Shown: positions 61,281-64,000 of the stretch, in pieces
Layout: each line of letters begins with the position of its first letter
Numbering within the stretch: the first letter of the stretch is position 1
Origin: an uncultured Pseudomonadales bacterium
Lineage (GTDB): Bacteria; Pseudomonadota; Gammaproteobacteria; Pseudomonadales; Cellvibrionaceae
Assembly: GCA_947488935.1 (NCBI GenBank)
Contig: CANLBN010000003.1
Span: 62,001-126,000, forward strand
Length of the DNA stretch: 64,000 nt
Reading direction: 5' to 3'
The notes under the pieces: model-generated
Databases searched by the model: none
The model's input: the letters and a program-made list of their open reading frames with translations, nothing else
What the model was told of the DNA's origin: nothing
Translations under genes and position numbers: made by a program

Positions 61281-61688
61281 ATGCCCATTGATAATAACGA
61301 ATTACGTAAAGTTGGCCTTAAAGTCACGCTGCCACGGATTAAGATCCTAGAAATTCTAGAATCATCAAAACAGCGCCATTTAAGTGCAGAAGATGTCTAC
61401 AAAATGTTACTCGAAGCAGGTGAAGATGTCGGTTTGGCAACAGTCTATCGAGTTCTCACCCAGTTTGAATCTGCAGGCCTTGTCGAGCGACATAACTTTG
61501 ATAGTGGACATTCCGTGTTTGAGTTGGATCGCGGTGAGCACCACGACCACATGGTATGTGTCTCGACCGGTAAGGTTATTGAGTTTCATAATGAGCAAAT
61601 CGAGCAATTGCAGCGCGATATAGCCGATGAACACGGCTTTGAATTAAGCGACCATAGCCTTGTTTTATATGTCAAGCCCAAGAAGTAA
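61281..61688 (+). CDS. fur: Ferric uptake regulator Fur
   Basis: An iron-sensing repressor of 135 residues: N-terminal winged helix (LRKVGLKVTLPRIKILEIL, DVGLATVYRVLTQFESAGLV) and a metal-binding domain starting HHDHMVC. E. coli Fur has CxxC at this place; here only one Cys remains (MVCVSTGKVIEF), as in Pseudomonas aeruginosa Fur. Convergent with recN. Confidence 0.96.
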   Translation: MPIDNNELRKVGLKVTLPRIKILEILESSKQRHLSAEDVYKMLLEAGEDVGLATVYRVLTQFESAGLVERHNFDSGHSVFELDRGEHHDHMVCVSTGKVIEFHNEQIEQLQRDIADEHGFELSDHSLVLYVKPKK

Positions 61689-61712
61689 TTCACTCTAGCT
61701 TTAAGTCTCGTT

Positions 61713-63398
61713 TTACGATTGCCCCATCATCAATTTTGCGTGGGCAATCGACTCTTCCGATAGTGTATTACCGCTAATCATGCGGGCAATTTCTTCTATT
61801 TTATCTTTGTTTTCTAAGGCAGTAATATGTGTAGCGGCACTATTGCTATGTGTGTCCTTACTAACTTGCCAGTGGTTGTGAGCTTTACTGGCAACCTGTG
61901 CTAAATGGGTAATGCAAAGTACTTGGCTTTTATTGCCTAGCTGGTTTAGCAACTCACCTACAACATTGGCTGTGTCCCCGCCAATGCCGACATCCACTTC
62001 ATCAAAAACAAGTGTGGCGACCTGCGATGTTTGTGCTGTTGCTACCTGTATAGCCAAGCTTATACGAGAAAGCTCGCCGCCCGATACAACTTTGCTCAGT
62101 GGCTTATGAGGTTGGCCTGGGTTAGTGCTAATCAAAAATTCAATATCATCAACGCCATTGCTGTTGGGTTTTTCGAGTTGTTGAGATACAGCAGCGATAA
62201 AATTAGCGCCGCCCATCGCTAGCGCCTCTAGCTGTTTATTAATGATGCTGGTTAGTTTTTTGGCGGCAATTTGACGTTTTTGTGATAAGCCGGTTGCTGA
62301 TTGTATAAATTGCTCGTATGCCTGTTCCATTTCTTCTTTGCGTTGGATTAGCGCATCGTCACCACCGGATAATTGATTGAGTTCGTGGCTTAGCTCGGTG
62401 TATTTGTTGGCAATCTCGTTGGGAGCAATATTATGTTTGCGTGATATGTCGTAAATAGTACTGAGCCTTTCCTCGACAAATTGCAGCCGCTCAGGGTTGA
62501 TCTCTATGTTTTGCATTTCGTGCTGTAGGCTACTGTGAGCTTCATCGACATTAATTAGTGCATTATTGAGCAGCTCGTTAATGTTATTAAAAGCCTTTGT
62601 TTGTGGGCTAATACTTTGCAGTATATTCATTGCATGGCTAAGTGACTCGCGAATACTTTGGCCGCCATTTATATCATTACTGTCGCCGTCACCATCGCAG
62701 AGAGCATTAATTTGCTGGCTTTTATGGGTAATCGACTCTGCATTTGCCAGAGTTTGTTGCTCTTGTTCTAGTTTGTCTAGCTCATCTTCGCTTAAATCGA
62801 GTTTGTCTAGTTCATCGACTTGATAGTGCAGTAATTGAAAGCGTGCGTTCATTTCATCTGCATTATCGCGCAGTTCAATATACTCGCTTTTAAGCTTTTG
62901 CCACTGCTTGTAAGCTGCCGATACCTCTTGTGCCAAAGCTTGTTGTTGGGAGTATTCGTCGAGTAATTTTTGATGGTTATTTTTAGACAGCAGTGATTGA
63001 TGCGCATGCTGGCTATGAATATCAATCAACAATTCACTTAATGCGCGTACCTGTTGCAAGGGCACAGGTTGAGAGTTAATAAATGCACGTGAGCGGCCTT
63101 CTTTGGTAATAACGCGCCTTAGTAGGCACTCATCGGCATGGGATAGGTCGTGTTCTATTAACCACTGGCGGGCCTCGGGTAGGTCATCCATTAAAAAAGT
63201 GGCAGTAATATCGGCTTTATCGCAATGTAGCCTTACTTTATCACCATCTGCTTTTTCACCAAGAGTTAGACCTAGTGCGCCTAATAATACTGACTTTCCC
63301 GTACCAGTCTCACCAGTAATGGCTGTCATACCTTTTTGTAACTGAAGGTCGAGATGTTCGATCAGCATGTAATTGTTAATGGTGAGATGAGTCAGCAT
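61713..63398 (-). CDS. recN: DNA repair protein RecN
   Basis: A 561-residue SMC-like ATPase for double-strand break repair. Walker A GETGTGKSVLLGALGL near residue 30, long coiled-coil, signature VVSGGELSRISLAIQVA and Walker B LVFDEVDVGIGGDTA in the C-terminal half. Divergent from grpE, a conserved arrangement. No clear LexA box was recognised before the start. Confidence 0.96.
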   Translation of the reverse strand: MLTHLTINNYMLIEHLDLQLQKGMTAITGETGTGKSVLLGALGLTLGEKADGDKVRLHCDKADITATFLMDDLPEARQWLIEHDLSHADECLLRRVITKEGRSRAFINSQPVPLQQVRALSELLIDIHSQHAHQSLLSKNNHQKLLDEYSQQQALAQEVSAAYKQWQKLKSEYIELRDNADEMNARFQLLHYQVDELDKLDLSEDELDKLEQEQQTLANAESITHKSQQINALCDGDGDSNDINGGQSIRESLSHAMNILQSISPQTKAFNNINELLNNALINVDEAHSSLQHEMQNIEINPERLQFVEERLSTIYDISRKHNIAPNEIANKYTELSHELNQLSGGDDALIQRKEEMEQAYEQFIQSATGLSQKRQIAAKKLTSIINKQLEALAMGGANFIAAVSQQLEKPNSNGVDDIEFLISTNPGQPHKPLSKVVSGGELSRISLAIQVATAQTSQVATLVFDEVDVGIGGDTANVVGELLNQLGNKSQVLCITHLAQVASKAHNHWQVSKDTHSNSAATHITALENKDKIEEIARMISGNTLSEESIAHAKLMMGQS

Positions 63399-63564
63399 GG
63401 TGCGCCTCTCTAAATAAGCTTATTGACATGTGTTTTTATACAGTATTTTTTTTGGCTTGCCAAGCATTTCGGCTAATTACTGTTTTATGCTTGAAACCCT
63501 GTGAATTGACCTTATATAGAGGCCAAACGATATTTACTAATAGCTGTTAAATAGGAGCCTAATT

Positions 63565-64000
63565 GTGTCCAACGAACCAAAGGACTCGCCAACTAGCGAA
63601 GAAGCTGAAAATAATCCTGCAGAGCAAGTACAAGAGACAGTCACTGAAGAGATAAATAGTGACGTCGAGGCTGACAATGTTGCAGATTTTGATGCCGCCA
63701 AAGAGCAGGCAGATGAGCAAATTGCAGCGCTCAAAGAGGATGTCTTGCGTGCGCATGCCGAGGCCCAAAATGCTCGCCGTCGTTCAGAGCAAGATATCGA
63801 AAAGGCGCGTAAATTTGCGCTTGAAAAATTCGTCAATGACTTACTGCCCGTTGCCGATAACCTTGAGCGTGCCATTGCGGCTGGTGATAGCGAAGACGAT
63901 GCACAAAAAGCGGTATTAGAGGGCGTGGTACTCACCCACAAATCACTACTTGATACCCTTAAAAAATACAAAGTAGAAGCGGTCGATCCCGATGGAGAGC
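63565..64000 (+). CDS. grpE: Nucleotide exchange factor GrpE (N-terminal part)
   Basis: The DnaK co-chaperone, truncated by the window end after ~145 residues. It starts with an acidic, disordered segment and a coiled coil, then AEAQNARRRSEQDIEKARKFALEKF and LLPVADNLERAI, which are typical of GrpE. The GTG at 63565 is used because it is in the right frame and AGGAG lies upstream. Next to recN, as in many gammaproteobacteria. Confidence 0.95.
   Translation, partial: MSNEPKDSPTSEEAENNPAEQVQETVTEEINSDVEADNVADFDAAKEQADEQIAALKEDVLRAHAEAQNARRRSEQDIEKARKFALEKFVNDLLPVADNLERAIAAGDSEDDAQKAVLEGVVLTHKSLLDTLKKYKVEAVDPDGE

Overview
The window is a chromosomal segment of a gammaproteobacterium, probably marine and close to the Cellvibrionales or pseudomonad side of the class (inference). 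The evidence is the gene order zapE | pgi | ispB | rplU-rpmA-obg-proB at the left and smpB | ratA-rnfH | bamE | fur | recN | grpE at the right, a pseudomonad-type Fur with one Cys in the region where E. coli Fur has CxxC, and a tmRNA tag reading ANDDNYGAQLAA. No transposase, integrase, CRISPR array or rRNA was seen, and no canonical tRNA.

Layout: 1-9012 is housekeeping (cell division ATPase, phosphopantetheinyl transferase, Pgi, IspB, L21 with an unusual C-terminal domain, L27, Obg, ProB, a HisC-type aminotransferase). 9049-9510 holds structured imperfect repeats, followed by the tmRNA gene ssrA (9550-9938). Directly behind ssrA is a visibly AT-rich four-gene block (10048-16094): a protein with two GHKL ATPase modules, a receiver-domain protein, a His-rich protein I cannot name, and an N6-adenine DNA methyltransferase. 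No nuclease is evident. It looks like a signalling-controlled accessory or defence system at a classic integration hotspot, and I do not recognise it as a described system. 16095-16660 carries gene debris. 16668-19543 is a DODA-type dioxygenase, a glutathionyl-hydroquinone reductase and a divergent LysR regulator. 19600-30865 is an amide/nitrogen module: a LuxR-type response regulator and an NCS1-permease hybrid kinase, divergent from a urea/short-amide ABC transporter (urtABCDE-like), formamidase and FmdB. 31000-40004 is a mixed stretch with a diguanylate cyclase, an entericidin-like lipoprotein, an ECF sigma/anti-sigma pair, a 2OG-Fe(II) oxygenase, MtfA, a DUF3087 protein and several decayed gene fragments.

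The most striking part is 40053-55375, a large RNA-repair island. Divergent RtcR faces a good sigma-54 promoter. Behind the promoter come a structured RNA ending in a tRNA-like T-arm/CCA module, a zinc-ribbon protein, RtcB, an unknown protein, RtcA, a second and more complete tRNA-like RNA, and a slipin, closed by a strong terminator. A second unit, probably with its own sigma-70 promoter, encodes an HD protein, a nucleotidyltransferase, a CCA-adding enzyme and two RlaP-type nucleotidyltransferases. RtcB2 and the ribosome-rescue factor PrfH follow, then a protein I cannot place. Together these could sense broken RNA, ligate tRNA or rRNA, rebuild CCA ends and free stalled ribosomes. The island lies between two paralogous direct-repeat genes (39276-40004 and 55792-56520).

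56591-64000 returns to ordinary genes and ends inside grpE. Function calls rest on motifs read by eye; no database search was possible.
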